Below are positions 1 through 7,145 of a stretch of 24,995 nucleotides of DNA, piece by piece; position 1 is the stretch's first letter, and each line of letters begins with the position of its first letter. The notes below the pieces were generated by a model. That model was given only the letters and a program-made list of their open reading frames with translations. It searched no databases and had not been told where the DNA came from. This DNA is from Maccoyibacter sp900556645 (lineage in GTDB: Bacteria; Bacillota; Clostridia; Lachnospirales; Lachnospiraceae). Position numbers and translations under genes: made by a program. The DNA lies in the NCBI GenBank assembly GCA_958349535.1, contig CATWDJ010000029.1, positions 1 to 24,995 of the forward strand, read 5' to 3'.

Positions 1-1156
1 CTACAGTTCTACCACCTTCACGGATAGCGAATGTAAGACCCTGCTCCATAGCGATTGGGTGAATCAGTTCGATAGTCATTTCTACGTTATCACCAGGCAT
101 ACACATCTCTGTACCAGCTGGTAACTCGATAACACCTGTTACGTCAGTTGTTCTGAAGTAGAACTGTGGACGATAGTTGTTGAAGAATGGAGTATGACGT
201 CCACCTTCGTCTTTTGTTAAAACGTAAACCTGAGCTGTGAATTTTGTATGGCATGTTACTGAACCTGGTTTTGCAAGAACCTGACCTCTTTCGATGTCTG
301 TTCTCTGGATACCACGAAGTAATGCACCGATGTTATCACCAGCCTGAGCCTCGTCTAATAATTTACGGAACATCTCGATACCGGTTACAACAGTTTTCTG
401 TACTTCTTCTTTGATACCAACGATTTCAACTTCCTCATTTAAGTGAAGTGTTCCTCTCTCTACTCTACCTGTAGCAACAGTACCACGACCTGTGATTGTG
501 AATACGTCCTCTACTGGCATTAAGAATGGCTGATCTGTAGCACGCTGTGGATCTGGAATGTGCTCATCTACTGCTGCCATTAATTCCATGATTTTGTCGC
601 CCCACTCGCCCTGTGGATCTTCTAATGCTTTTAATGCAGAACCTCTGATGATTGGGCAATCTGTGAACTCATATTCCTCTAACTGCTCTGTAATTTCCAT
701 CTCTACTAAGTCAAGTAACTCTTCATCGTCTACCATGTCACATTTGTTCATGAATACTACGATGTAAGGTACACCTACCTGACGGGATAATAAGATATGC
801 TCTTTTGTCTGAGCCATAACACCGTCTGTTGCAGCTACTACTAAGATAGCACCATCCATCTGAGCAGCACCAGTAATCATGTTCTTAACGTAGTCAGCAT
901 GGCCTGGGCAGTCAACGTGTGCATAGTGACGATTCTCTGTCTCATACTCAACGTGTGCAGTAGAGATAGTGATACCTCTTTCTCTCTCTTCTGGAGCTTT
1001 ATCAATGTTCTCGAAATCTGTAGCTTCGTTTCCGGAAACTCTCTCAGAAAGTACTTTTGTGATTGCAGCTGTTAAAGTTGTTTTACCATGGTCAACGTGA
1101 CCGATTGTACCAATGTTACAATGTGGTTTTGTTCTTTCAAATTTAGCTTTTGCCAT
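1..1156 (-). CDS. tuf: Elongation factor Tu (3' end outside window)
   Basis: EF-Tu is the cytoplasmic GTPase that carries aminoacyl-tRNA to the ribosomal A site. The minus-strand frame opens with MAKAKFERTKPHCNIGTIGH at an ATG at 1156-1154, preceded by GGAGG. GTPase motifs follow in order: GHVDHGKT (G1), RGITI (G2), DCPGH (G3) and NKCD (G4). Domains 2 and 3 are recognisable downstream (for example TGRGTVATGRVERG). 385 codons are visible and the frame is open at position 1, ending in GGRTV. EF-Tu of this group is about 397 residues, so roughly the last dozen residues are missing. It lies 99 nt after fusA and has its own likely promoter in that gap, so it can be made in excess over the rest of the str operon. 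This frame is absent from the supplied ORF list only because its stop lies outside the window. Confidence 0.98.
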   Translation of the reverse strand, partial: MAKAKFERTKPHCNIGTIGHVDHGKTTLTAAITKVLSERVSGNEATDFENIDKAPEERERGITISTAHVEYETENRHYAHVDCPGHADYVKNMITGAAQMDGAILVVAATDGVMAQTKEHILLSRQVGVPYIVVFMNKCDMVDDEELLDLVEMEITEQLEEYEFTDCPIIRGSALKALEDPQGEWGDKIMELMAAVDEHIPDPQRATDQPFLMPVEDVFTITGRGTVATGRVERGTLHLNEEVEIVGIKEEVQKTVVTGIEMFRKLLDEAQAGDNIGALLRGIQRTDIERGQVLAKPGSVTCHTKFTAQVYVLTKDEGGRHTPFFNNYRPQFYFRTTDVTGVIELPAGTEMCMPGDNVEMTIELIHPIAMEQGLTFAIREGGRTV

Positions 1157-1223
1157 TTTGAATATCCTCCTTAAATTGATGCCTCTTGCGGCTAAAATTT
1201 ATTTTTATTATCACCTGTTTCTG

Positions 1224-1252
1224 ATTATATAAAATAGCACAGGTTTTTTCAA
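1224..1252 (-). promoter_or_regulatory. Likely sigma-A promoter for tuf
   Basis: On the minus strand TTGAAA (1252-1247) and TATAAT (1229-1224) are 17 bp apart, in the short gap between fusA and tuf. The -35 box ends four bases past the fusA stop codon. An inverted repeat, ACCTGT (1239-1244 on the minus strand) and ACAGGT (1213-1218), brackets the -10 box. Transcription would start near 1217, leaving a leader of about 60 nt. Box match and position are seen directly; activity is inferred. Confidence 0.75.
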
Positions 1253-1255
1253 GGT

Positions 1256-3373
1256 TTATTTACCTTTTTCAGAAATAATTTTCTCCTGAATATTCTTTGG
1301 TACCTGCTCATATTTCTCGAAGAACATAGAGTAGTTACCACGTCCCTGTGTCCTGGAACGTAAGTCTGTGGAGTAACCGAACATCTCTGCTAACGGTACA
1401 TAACCACGAACGATTTTTCCACCGCCCAGATCATCCATACCTTCGATACGTCCACGACGGGAGTTGATATCACCGATTACATCACCCATATACTCTTCCG
1501 GCATTGTAACCTCTACCTTCATGATAGGCTCAAGTAATACAGGATTTGCTTTCTGCATAGCTTCCTTGAATGCCATAGAACCGGCAATGTGGAATGCCAT
1601 CTCAGATGAATCGACCTCATGGTAAGATCCATCGTATACGGTTGCATGAACACCAACTACCGGGAATCCTGCTAAGATACCAGCCTGTGTAGCTTCTTCG
1701 ATACCTTCGCCGACAGCCGGAATGTATTCCTTCGGAATTGCACCACCGACAACGGTAGATTCAAATTTGAATAATTCTTCTCCGTTGGCATCCATTGGCT
1801 CGAATTTAACTTTACAGTGACCGTACTGTCCACGACCACCAGACTGTTTTGCATATTTGTATTCCTGGTCAACAGGTTTTGTAAATGTCTCTTTGTAAGC
1901 AACCTGAGGTGCACCTACGTTTGCCTCAACATTGAACTCACGCAGAAGTCTGTCTACGATAATCTCTAAGTGAAGCTCACCCATACCTGCGATGATGGTC
2001 TGACCTGTCTCTGTATTTGTATGAGCACGGAAGGTAGGATCCTCTTCTGCAAGTTTTGCAAGTGCTTCACCCATCTTGCCCTGTCCGGCTTTTGTCTTAG
2101 GCTCGATTGCCAACTCGATAACCGGCTCTGGGAATTCCATAGACTCTAAGATAACAGGAGCTTTTTCATCACAGATGGTATCACCTGTGGTTGTGATTTT
2201 GAATCCAACTGCTGCTGCGATATCTCCGGAGTAAACTTTGTCAAGCTCTTCTCTCTTGTTCGCATGCATCTGAAGGATACGTCCCACACGCTCTTTTTTG
2301 TCCTTTGTTGCATTCAGTACATAGGAACCGGAGTTCATTGTACCGGAATAAACACGGAAGAATGCTAATTTTCCTACGAATGGGTCTGTCATAATCTTGA
2401 ATGCCAGAGCAGAGAACGGCTCTTCATCAGAAGAATGTCTCTCAATCTCATTGCCTTCCAAATCCACACCCTTGATTGCAGGGATGTCTGTCGGAGCTGG
2501 CATATACTCTAAGATTGCATCCAATAATTTCTGAACACCTTTGTTTCTGTAAGCAGAACCACAGCAAACAGGTACTGCCAAACATTCACAGGTTGCCTTT
2601 CTTAAGGCTTTCTTCATATCTTCCACAGAAGGCTCTTCACCCTCTAAATACTGCATCATTAAATCGTCGTCTAACTCGCAGACTTTCTCGATTAACTCTG
2701 TGTGATACAGTTCTGCATCCTCAGCCATATCTGCCGGGATGTCAACGATTGAAATATCTTCACCCTTATCATCATTGTAGATGTAAGCTTTCATTTCAAA
2801 TAAATCTACGATTCCTTTGAACTCGTCTTCTTTTCCGATTGGTAACTGAAGACAGATAGCATTTTTACCTAATCTGGTTTTAATCTGCTCTACGGCTCCA
2901 TAGAAATCTGCACCTAAGATGTCCATCTTGTTGATGAACGCCATTCTTGGTACGTTGTAGGTATCAGCCTGACGCCATACATTTTCAGACTGAGGCTCAA
3001 CACCACCTTTTGCACAGAAGACACCAACGGCGCCGTCCAATACACGAAGTGAACGCTCAACCTCAACTGTAAAGTCAACGTGTCCCGGAGTATCAATGAT
3101 ATTGATACGATGCTCTAACGCACCCTTTTTCGGTTTGCAGTTCTCCTGCTCTGTCCAGTGACAGGTTGTAGCGGCTGAAGTAATTGTGATACCCCTTTCC
3201 TGCTCCTGCTCCATCCAGTCCATGGTTGCAGTACCTTCATGAGTATCACCGATTTTATAGTTAACACCGGTATAGTATAAGATACGCTCTGTCAATGTTG
3301 TCTTACCAGCATCGATGTGAGCCATAATACCAATGTTTCTGGTTCTCTCTAATGGATATTCTCTTCCAGCCAA
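1256..3373 (-). CDS. fusA: Elongation factor G
   Basis: EF-G is the translocation GTPase that moves tRNA and mRNA through the ribosome after peptide bond formation and helps split ribosomes during recycling. The 705-residue product has the normal bacterial length. Visible motifs are AHIDAGKT (residues 18-25, G1), RGITI (60-64, G2), DTPGH (94-98, G3) and NKMD (148-151, G4). Domains IV and V are intact, including SGGRGQYGH and the SRRGRIEGM loop. The start codon is TTG (3373-3371), chosen because GGAGG sits 8 nt upstream and the protein then begins MAGREYPLERTRNIGIMAHI as in relatives. It is third in rpsL-rpsG-fusA-tuf, 45 nt after rpsG. Nothing in the sequence suggests fusidic acid resistance, though I did not check every known site. 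Confidence 0.99.
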   Translation of the reverse strand: MAGREYPLERTRNIGIMAHIDAGKTTLTERILYYTGVNYKIGDTHEGTATMDWMEQEQERGITITSAATTCHWTEQENCKPKKGALEHRINIIDTPGHVDFTVEVERSLRVLDGAVGVFCAKGGVEPQSENVWRQADTYNVPRMAFINKMDILGADFYGAVEQIKTRLGKNAICLQLPIGKEDEFKGIVDLFEMKAYIYNDDKGEDISIVDIPADMAEDAELYHTELIEKVCELDDDLMMQYLEGEEPSVEDMKKALRKATCECLAVPVCCGSAYRNKGVQKLLDAILEYMPAPTDIPAIKGVDLEGNEIERHSSDEEPFSALAFKIMTDPFVGKLAFFRVYSGTMNSGSYVLNATKDKKERVGRILQMHANKREELDKVYSGDIAAAVGFKITTTGDTICDEKAPVILESMEFPEPVIELAIEPKTKAGQGKMGEALAKLAEEDPTFRAHTNTETGQTIIAGMGELHLEIIVDRLLREFNVEANVGAPQVAYKETFTKPVDQEYKYAKQSGGRGQYGHCKVKFEPMDANGEELFKFESTVVGGAIPKEYIPAVGEGIEEATQAGILAGFPVVGVHATVYDGSYHEVDSSEMAFHIAGSMAFKEAMQKANPVLLEPIMKVEVTMPEEYMGDVIGDINSRRGRIEGMDDLGGGKIVRGYVPLAEMFGYSTDLRSRTQGRGNYSMFFEKYEQVPKNIQEKIISEKGK

Positions 3374-3418
3374 GGGATTTTCCTCCTTAATTTCTTTACA
3401 AACTATGCGGCGATTCGA

Positions 3419-3889
3419 TTAGAATCTGTAATGTGCAAAAGCTTTGTTTGCCTCTGCCATTTTGTGCATATCTTCTTTTTTCTTTACAGATGCACCTGTA
3501 TTGTTTGCTGCATCCATAATCTCGTTTGCCAGTCTCTCTTCCATTGTCTTCTCGCCTCTTTTACGTGAATACAATGTCAGCCAACGAAGTGCTAACGCCT
3601 GACGTCTGTCCGGTCTTACTTCGATTGGTACCTGGTAAGTTGCTCCACCGATACGTCTTGCCTTTACTTCAAGTACTGGCATAACGTTGTTCATTGCTTC
3701 TTCGAATACTTCAAGAGCAGGTCTTTCGGTCTTCTCTGCAACTCTTTCAAATGCTCCGTATACAATTTTCTGTGCAATACCTTTTTTACCATCTAACATA
3801 ATGTTATTGATAAGCTTGGTAACCACTTTGTTATTGTACATCGGATCTGCTAATACGTCTCTTTTTTGAGTATGTCCTTTACGTGGCAC
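3419..3889 (-). CDS. rpsG: 30S ribosomal protein S7
   Basis: S7 nucleates assembly of the 30S head by binding the 3' domain of 16S rRNA and lines the E-site exit channel. With the start chosen here the product is 156 residues, the standard length, beginning (M)PRKGHTQKRDVLADPMYNNK. The start is GTG at 3889-3887. An ATG seven codons upstream (3910) is in frame but lies upstream of the GGAGG Shine-Dalgarno, which is 8 nt before the GTG; the longer version would add seven residues not found in S7. The 173-nt gap from rpsL (3890-4062) is long for this operon. It could hold an S7 feedback site as in E. coli, but I found no convincing conserved structure or promoter there. Confidence 0.98.
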   Translation of the reverse strand: MPRKGHTQKRDVLADPMYNNKVVTKLINNIMLDGKKGIAQKIVYGAFERVAEKTERPALEVFEEAMNNVMPVLEVKARRIGGATYQVPIEVRPDRRQALALRWLTLYSRKRGEKTMEERLANEIMDAANNTGASVKKKEDMHKMAEANKAFAHYRF

Positions 3890-4062
3890 GGTACTTCCCT
3901 CCTTAATCATGTTTTGTTTTCGATTAATTCAACGGTACTCACATGTGTCGTTCTCTGTGTTCGTGCGGAAAAGTCCTCATACGAATTTATCCGTAATAGG
4001 TGAATTTACATTTCCAACACTTTTACCAAGTTCTGTTTGTGATACATTGTTGACTGCTAATC

Positions 4063-4482
4063 TTATTTAGCATCTTTTGGTCTCTTAGCACCATATTTGG
4101 AACGAGCCTGTTTTCTGTTTGCTACACCTGCTGTATCAAGTGTACCACGGATGATATGGTATCTGGTACCTGGTAAGTCTTTTACTCTACCACCACGAAT
4201 CAGAACAACGCTATGCTCCTGTAAGTTGTGACCTTCACCCGGAATGTAGGATGTTACTTCAATTCCGTTAGAAAGACGAACTCTGGCAATTTTTCTAAGA
4301 GCTGAGTTAGGTTTTTTCGGAGTTGCAGTTTTAACTGCTGTACAAACACCTCTCTTCTGCGGTGAAGCAGAATCTGTAGGTCTCTTCTTTAAAGAGTTGT
4401 AACCTTTCTGGAGAGCAGGTGCTGTAGACTTCTTAACAGATGTCTGACGTCCTTTTCTTACTAACTGGTTAAATGTTGGCAT
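4063..4482 (-). CDS. rpsL: 30S ribosomal protein S12
   Basis: S12 sits at the decoding centre and controls tRNA selection accuracy. The start is the ATG at 4482-4480 with GGAGG 8 nt upstream, giving 139 residues beginning MPTFNQLVRKGRQ; an in-frame ATG at 4521 lies upstream of the Shine-Dalgarno and is rejected. The protein has the roughly 14-residue insertion near residues 24-40 that is common in Firmicutes. The streptomycin-related lysines are unchanged: K56 and K57 in TPKKPNS (E. coli K42/K43) and K101 in GRVKDLPG (E. coli K87). It is the first gene of the str operon, with its own very strong promoter. Unusually, its upstream neighbour is a surface protein gene rather than rpoC or an L7Ae gene. 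Confidence 0.99.
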   Translation of the reverse strand: MPTFNQLVRKGRQTSVKKSTAPALQKGYNSLKKRPTDSASPQKRGVCTAVKTATPKKPNSALRKIARVRLSNGIEVTSYIPGEGHNLQEHSVVLIRGGRVKDLPGTRYHIIRGTLDTAGVANRKQARSKYGAKRPKDAK

Positions 4483-4539
4483 GTTTTTCACCTCCTGTAT
4501 GTCTAATTTGAATTTGTGCATTTGTATGCACGCTAAATC

Positions 4540-4568
4540 ATTATATAAGCATTTTTTGAGACTGTCAA
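4540..4568 (-). promoter_or_regulatory. str operon promoter (perfect consensus)
   Basis: On the minus strand TTGACA (4568-4563) and TATAAT (4545-4540) are exactly 17 bp apart, a perfect sigma-A match, with an A-rich stretch immediately upstream that could act as an UP element. Expected transcription start is near 4533, giving a leader of about 50 nt before rpsL. It separates the str operon from the surface gene cluster. Confidence 0.9.
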
Positions 4569-4673
4569 GGATTTTTCTTCATTTTTCCTTGATTTTACAG
4601 GCTTTATACCTATATAACATGTCATTTTATAAAGGTATCCCTTGGGGGGCAGCTCCTTCGGATGCATGACACC

Positions 4674-4700
4674 AAAAAGCAGCCGCTATTCACGGCTGCT
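4674..4700 (-). terminator. Rho-independent terminator after the surface operon
   Basis: On the minus strand AGCAGCCG (4700-4693) pairs with CGGCTGCT (4685-4678) around a 7-nt loop and runs into five T. It starts 27 nt past the stop codon of the leucine-rich protein and 105 nt before the rpsL -35 box, so it should block read-through into the str operon. Confidence 0.9.
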
Positions 4701-4727
4701 CTTTCTTCTATATAATATGTATGGCGA

Positions 4728-6017
4728 TTATGCTGTTTTCTCTTCTTTCCGGCTGCTGATGATAAGATAGATTCCCACGAAGAACACTGCCACGCAGAGC
4801 ACTACTCTTGCATTCAGTTCCGGTCCGGTGGTTGGTGTATTGTCAAGTACATGAGCTCCCCCGGTTGCACCGCTTCCGGATGCTCCCCCTGCCGTAGTGG
4901 TTACACTGCCACTTCCGGTGGATACGCTGGCACCGCTTCCGGATGCTCCTGCTGCACCACTCTGGCTACTGCCTCCTGTAACATCACCTGTGGTTCCTCC
5001 GTCTCCGGTTGTTCCTCCCGTAGAAGGATCTGCTGCACCCGGATCTGTCGGACTTGTTGGGTCTATCGGGTTCTCTTCATTTAACAACTCATAGGTATAT
5101 CCATATGCGGTAGCAAAAGCCTCACCTGCACTACCTGCATAGGTATAGATGATTGCCGGATCCCAGCTTGCCTGACTTCCGATACTTCTGACACTGGATG
5201 GTATAGTTATTGTCTGAATACCACTGTTGGAAAATGCATTTCCCTCAATGGTTGTAATATTATTCGGTATATTCAAAGTAACTATTGCATTACATCCGTT
5301 GAATGAACCTGTTCCGTATGTGGAGGCATTTCCTGCTGTCTGTATGCTGGATTTTCCTGCCGGACAAATCAGAAGCTTTGTCATTCCCCTATTATAGATA
5401 CATCCATCATAGGAAGAATAATTGGAATTGCCACTGCTTACTGTAATGCTGGTAAGATTTCCGCATCCGTCAAATGCTGTGTTGGAAATTATGGATACCC
5501 CTGCCGGTATATTGATACTTCCCAGCAATCCGCACTCAGCAAATGCTTCATCACCGATGGTTCCGATTCCCGATGGAATGACTATGCTGCTTAGGCTTTC
5601 ACAGTTGAAAAAGGTTCTCTGGGGAAGTGTTGTAATACTTGCCGAAAAATCAACATTAGATAAACTGCTGCAGCTTGAAAATACTCCCACGCCCATGCTG
5701 GTTACGCTGGATGGCACCGATACGCTTACCATGTTAGAGCATCCTGAAAATGCATAGGCTCCAATGCTGCTGACACTTCCCGGAATCGTAACACTGGTAA
5801 CACCATCGTCATCCTGAAAAGCTCCATCTGCAATAGTCGTTACCGAATCCGGTATGGTTACATCTCCGCCGGCTCCATGGTAATCTACCAGAACTCCGCC
5901 GTTAATGGTAAAATCCGCCTCCCCGTCTGCCATTGCTGAAAATGCCGGGAAGACTAAGACCGCAAGCATTGCAACGACTAAAAATATTCCTATTCTTCTT
6001 TTCGTCTTTCTTTTCAT
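4728..6017 (-). CDS. Cell-wall-anchored BspA-type leucine-rich repeat protein
   Basis: This 429-residue protein is a predicted sortase-anchored surface protein of unknown ligand. Residues 1-30 form a signal peptide (basic start, hydrophobic core, cleavage near AMA-DGE). After an N-terminal cap (ADFTINGGVLVDYHG, 34-48), about eight repeats of roughly 23 residues of BspA/LRR_5 type follow (VTIPxSVTxIGxxAFxxC; 53-281), with a non-repeat island near 193-246 and a typical end cap YTYAGSAGEAFATAYGYTYE. Residues 317-388 are a Gly/Ser/Thr-rich, Pro-containing wall-spanning linker. The C-terminus is a sorting signal: TPTTG (394-398), hydrophobic helix 404-421, then RKEEK. It lies 25 nt after the sortase gene and is probably that enzyme's substrate. 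Its Shine-Dalgarno is weak (AGGG before GATGAAATG). BspA-type proteins bind host or matrix proteins in some bacteria; that role here is only possible. Confidence 0.93.
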   Translation of the reverse strand: MKRKTKRRIGIFLVVAMLAVLVFPAFSAMADGEADFTINGGVLVDYHGAGGDVTIPDSVTTIADGAFQDDDGVTSVTIPGSVSSIGAYAFSGCSNMVSVSVPSSVTSMGVGVFSSCSSLSNVDFSASITTLPQRTFFNCESLSSIVIPSGIGTIGDEAFAECGLLGSINIPAGVSIISNTAFDGCGNLTSITVSSGNSNYSSYDGCIYNRGMTKLLICPAGKSSIQTAGNASTYGTGSFNGCNAIVTLNIPNNITTIEGNAFSNSGIQTITIPSSVRSIGSQASWDPAIIYTYAGSAGEAFATAYGYTYELLNEENPIDPTSPTDPGAADPSTGGTTGDGGTTGDVTGGSSQSGAAGASGSGASVSTGSGSVTTTAGGASGSGATGGAHVLDNTPTTGPELNARVVLCVAVFFVGIYLIISSRKEEKTA

Positions 6018-6042
6018 TTCATCGCCCTACTTTCATCTACAT

Positions 6043-7143
6043 TTATTGTTCTGTAACTTCCTTTGCCACTATATATAGTCTACCATTTTCTACATAGTTA
6101 TTACAAGTAGAAAGTGTTAATAATTTGTCTCCGTAGCTGATTGCATTTTCATCTGCAAATACTGCACTTTCTTCAATGTTCTTTAAGAAAACATCAAACT
6201 GCTCTTCATTCTCTGCATTGAGGAAATCATAATACCGGAAAACGTCTTCATCCTGATACTCCACTTTACCCAAGCATACCGCTACCACTTCATAGGTTCC
6301 TTTCTCGTAAATGGTATCAAACTGAATGGTTTTATGTGCCTGCCAATAGCTTTCATCCATGTATTTTTTAAGAGAGCCGAACATGGCACTGCTTCGCATA
6401 TTATGACCATATATAATAATGTTCGTACTCCTGTTCACAATATCATTTCTGGCATCGATAAACAGGGTTCCGTTTTTATCTTCTTCATGGCTGAAGGTAT
6501 GGGTCAAATAATAATCTTCGTCATTTTTTGACTGCATAACCGGATAATCAATAATGGTATCATCTATTTTCAACCATCCTACGAAATCATTATTTTCTTC
6601 ATAGATGGCACTGTATTCAGGTAAAATCGTAGGTTCTCCCTGCTCTGTGGAGCCTTCCGTCTGGGTTTCTTCTTCCGAAACCTCCCGTGCATCTCCCAGT
6701 CTTGCTGTGGGCATCTCATCCAGTGCCTGCTGTTTCAATTCCTGTAAGTGCTGTGTTTCTTTATTTCCTTTGTAATTGCTATACTCCAGACCAAAGTAAA
6801 TCAAAAAGCAAACCATTGCTATTCCAATACAAATAATACCGCCGTATTTTTGCAATCTATCGCTCTTTTTTTTCTTCACAACCTCTTTTTTATCTTCTTC
6901 CAGTTGCTTTTGGGAATAGTTTGCAACCCGTTCCACTACATCTGCGTAAAAAGCTTCCCCTATTGGACTCTTTAACACTAACTTTTCATTTTTCATCCAA
7001 TCATAAAGATGCAGCACCACATCCGGATCTTCAATATCAACGTTCTCGACGATGTAACGGATTGTGTTAACATCGTCGAGTCCGTCACGGTATTCTTCGT
7101 ATGTGTGAAACACATATGCACCTATTCTGTACTCATTTTTCAT
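6043..7143 (-). CDS. Class B sortase with N-terminal cytoplasmic extension
   Basis: Sortases are membrane cysteine transpeptidases that cut a C-terminal sorting motif and join the protein to peptidoglycan. The catalytic domain (about 180-366) has the triad His247 (IIIYGHNM), Cys347 (TLSTC) and Arg355 (ENGRLYIV), with class B features such as the FVGWLKIDDTIIDYPVMQ segment and the long helix region between His and Cys. Unusually, the single membrane helix is at about 100-119, after a roughly 99-residue charged N-terminal region that would lie in the cytoplasm and ends in a Lys-rich stretch (KKEVVKKKK). Class B sortases normally start almost directly with the membrane anchor. A Glu/Gln/Thr-rich stalk (about 124-175) links helix and enzyme. 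The ATG is only 2 nt past the stop of the giant protein (TAA-AG-ATG) without a strong Shine-Dalgarno, so translational coupling is likely. Clostridial class B enzymes can use (S/N/P)PXTG-like motifs, which fits TPTTG in the next gene. Confidence 0.95.
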   Translation of the reverse strand: MKNEYRIGAYVFHTYEEYRDGLDDVNTIRYIVENVDIEDPDVVLHLYDWMKNEKLVLKSPIGEAFYADVVERVANYSQKQLEEDKKEVVKKKKSDRLQKYGGIICIGIAMVCFLIYFGLEYSNYKGNKETQHLQELKQQALDEMPTARLGDAREVSEEETQTEGSTEQGEPTILPEYSAIYEENNDFVGWLKIDDTIIDYPVMQSKNDEDYYLTHTFSHEEDKNGTLFIDARNDIVNRSTNIIIYGHNMRSSAMFGSLKKYMDESYWQAHKTIQFDTIYEKGTYEVVAVCLGKVEYQDEDVFRYYDFLNAENEEQFDVFLKNIEESAVFADENAISYGDKLLTLSTCNNYVENGRLYIVAKEVTEQ

Positions 7144-7145
7144 CT

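Noticed and set aside
3890..4062. Promoter or S7-binding leader between rpsL and rpsG
   Set aside because: The gap is long, but TTGGAA/TTGGTA-like boxes have no matching -10 at proper spacing and only short 5-bp stems are visible.
4150..4320. Streptomycin resistance change in rpsL
   Set aside because: K56, K57 and K101 (E. coli K42, K43, K87) are all lysine.
4483..4521. Longer N-termini for S12 (4521), S7 (3910), L10 (23011), L1 (23958) and the giant protein (13619)
   Set aside because: Each upstream ATG lies ahead of a strong Shine-Dalgarno that serves a downstream start; family N-termini match the shorter versions for the ribosomal proteins.
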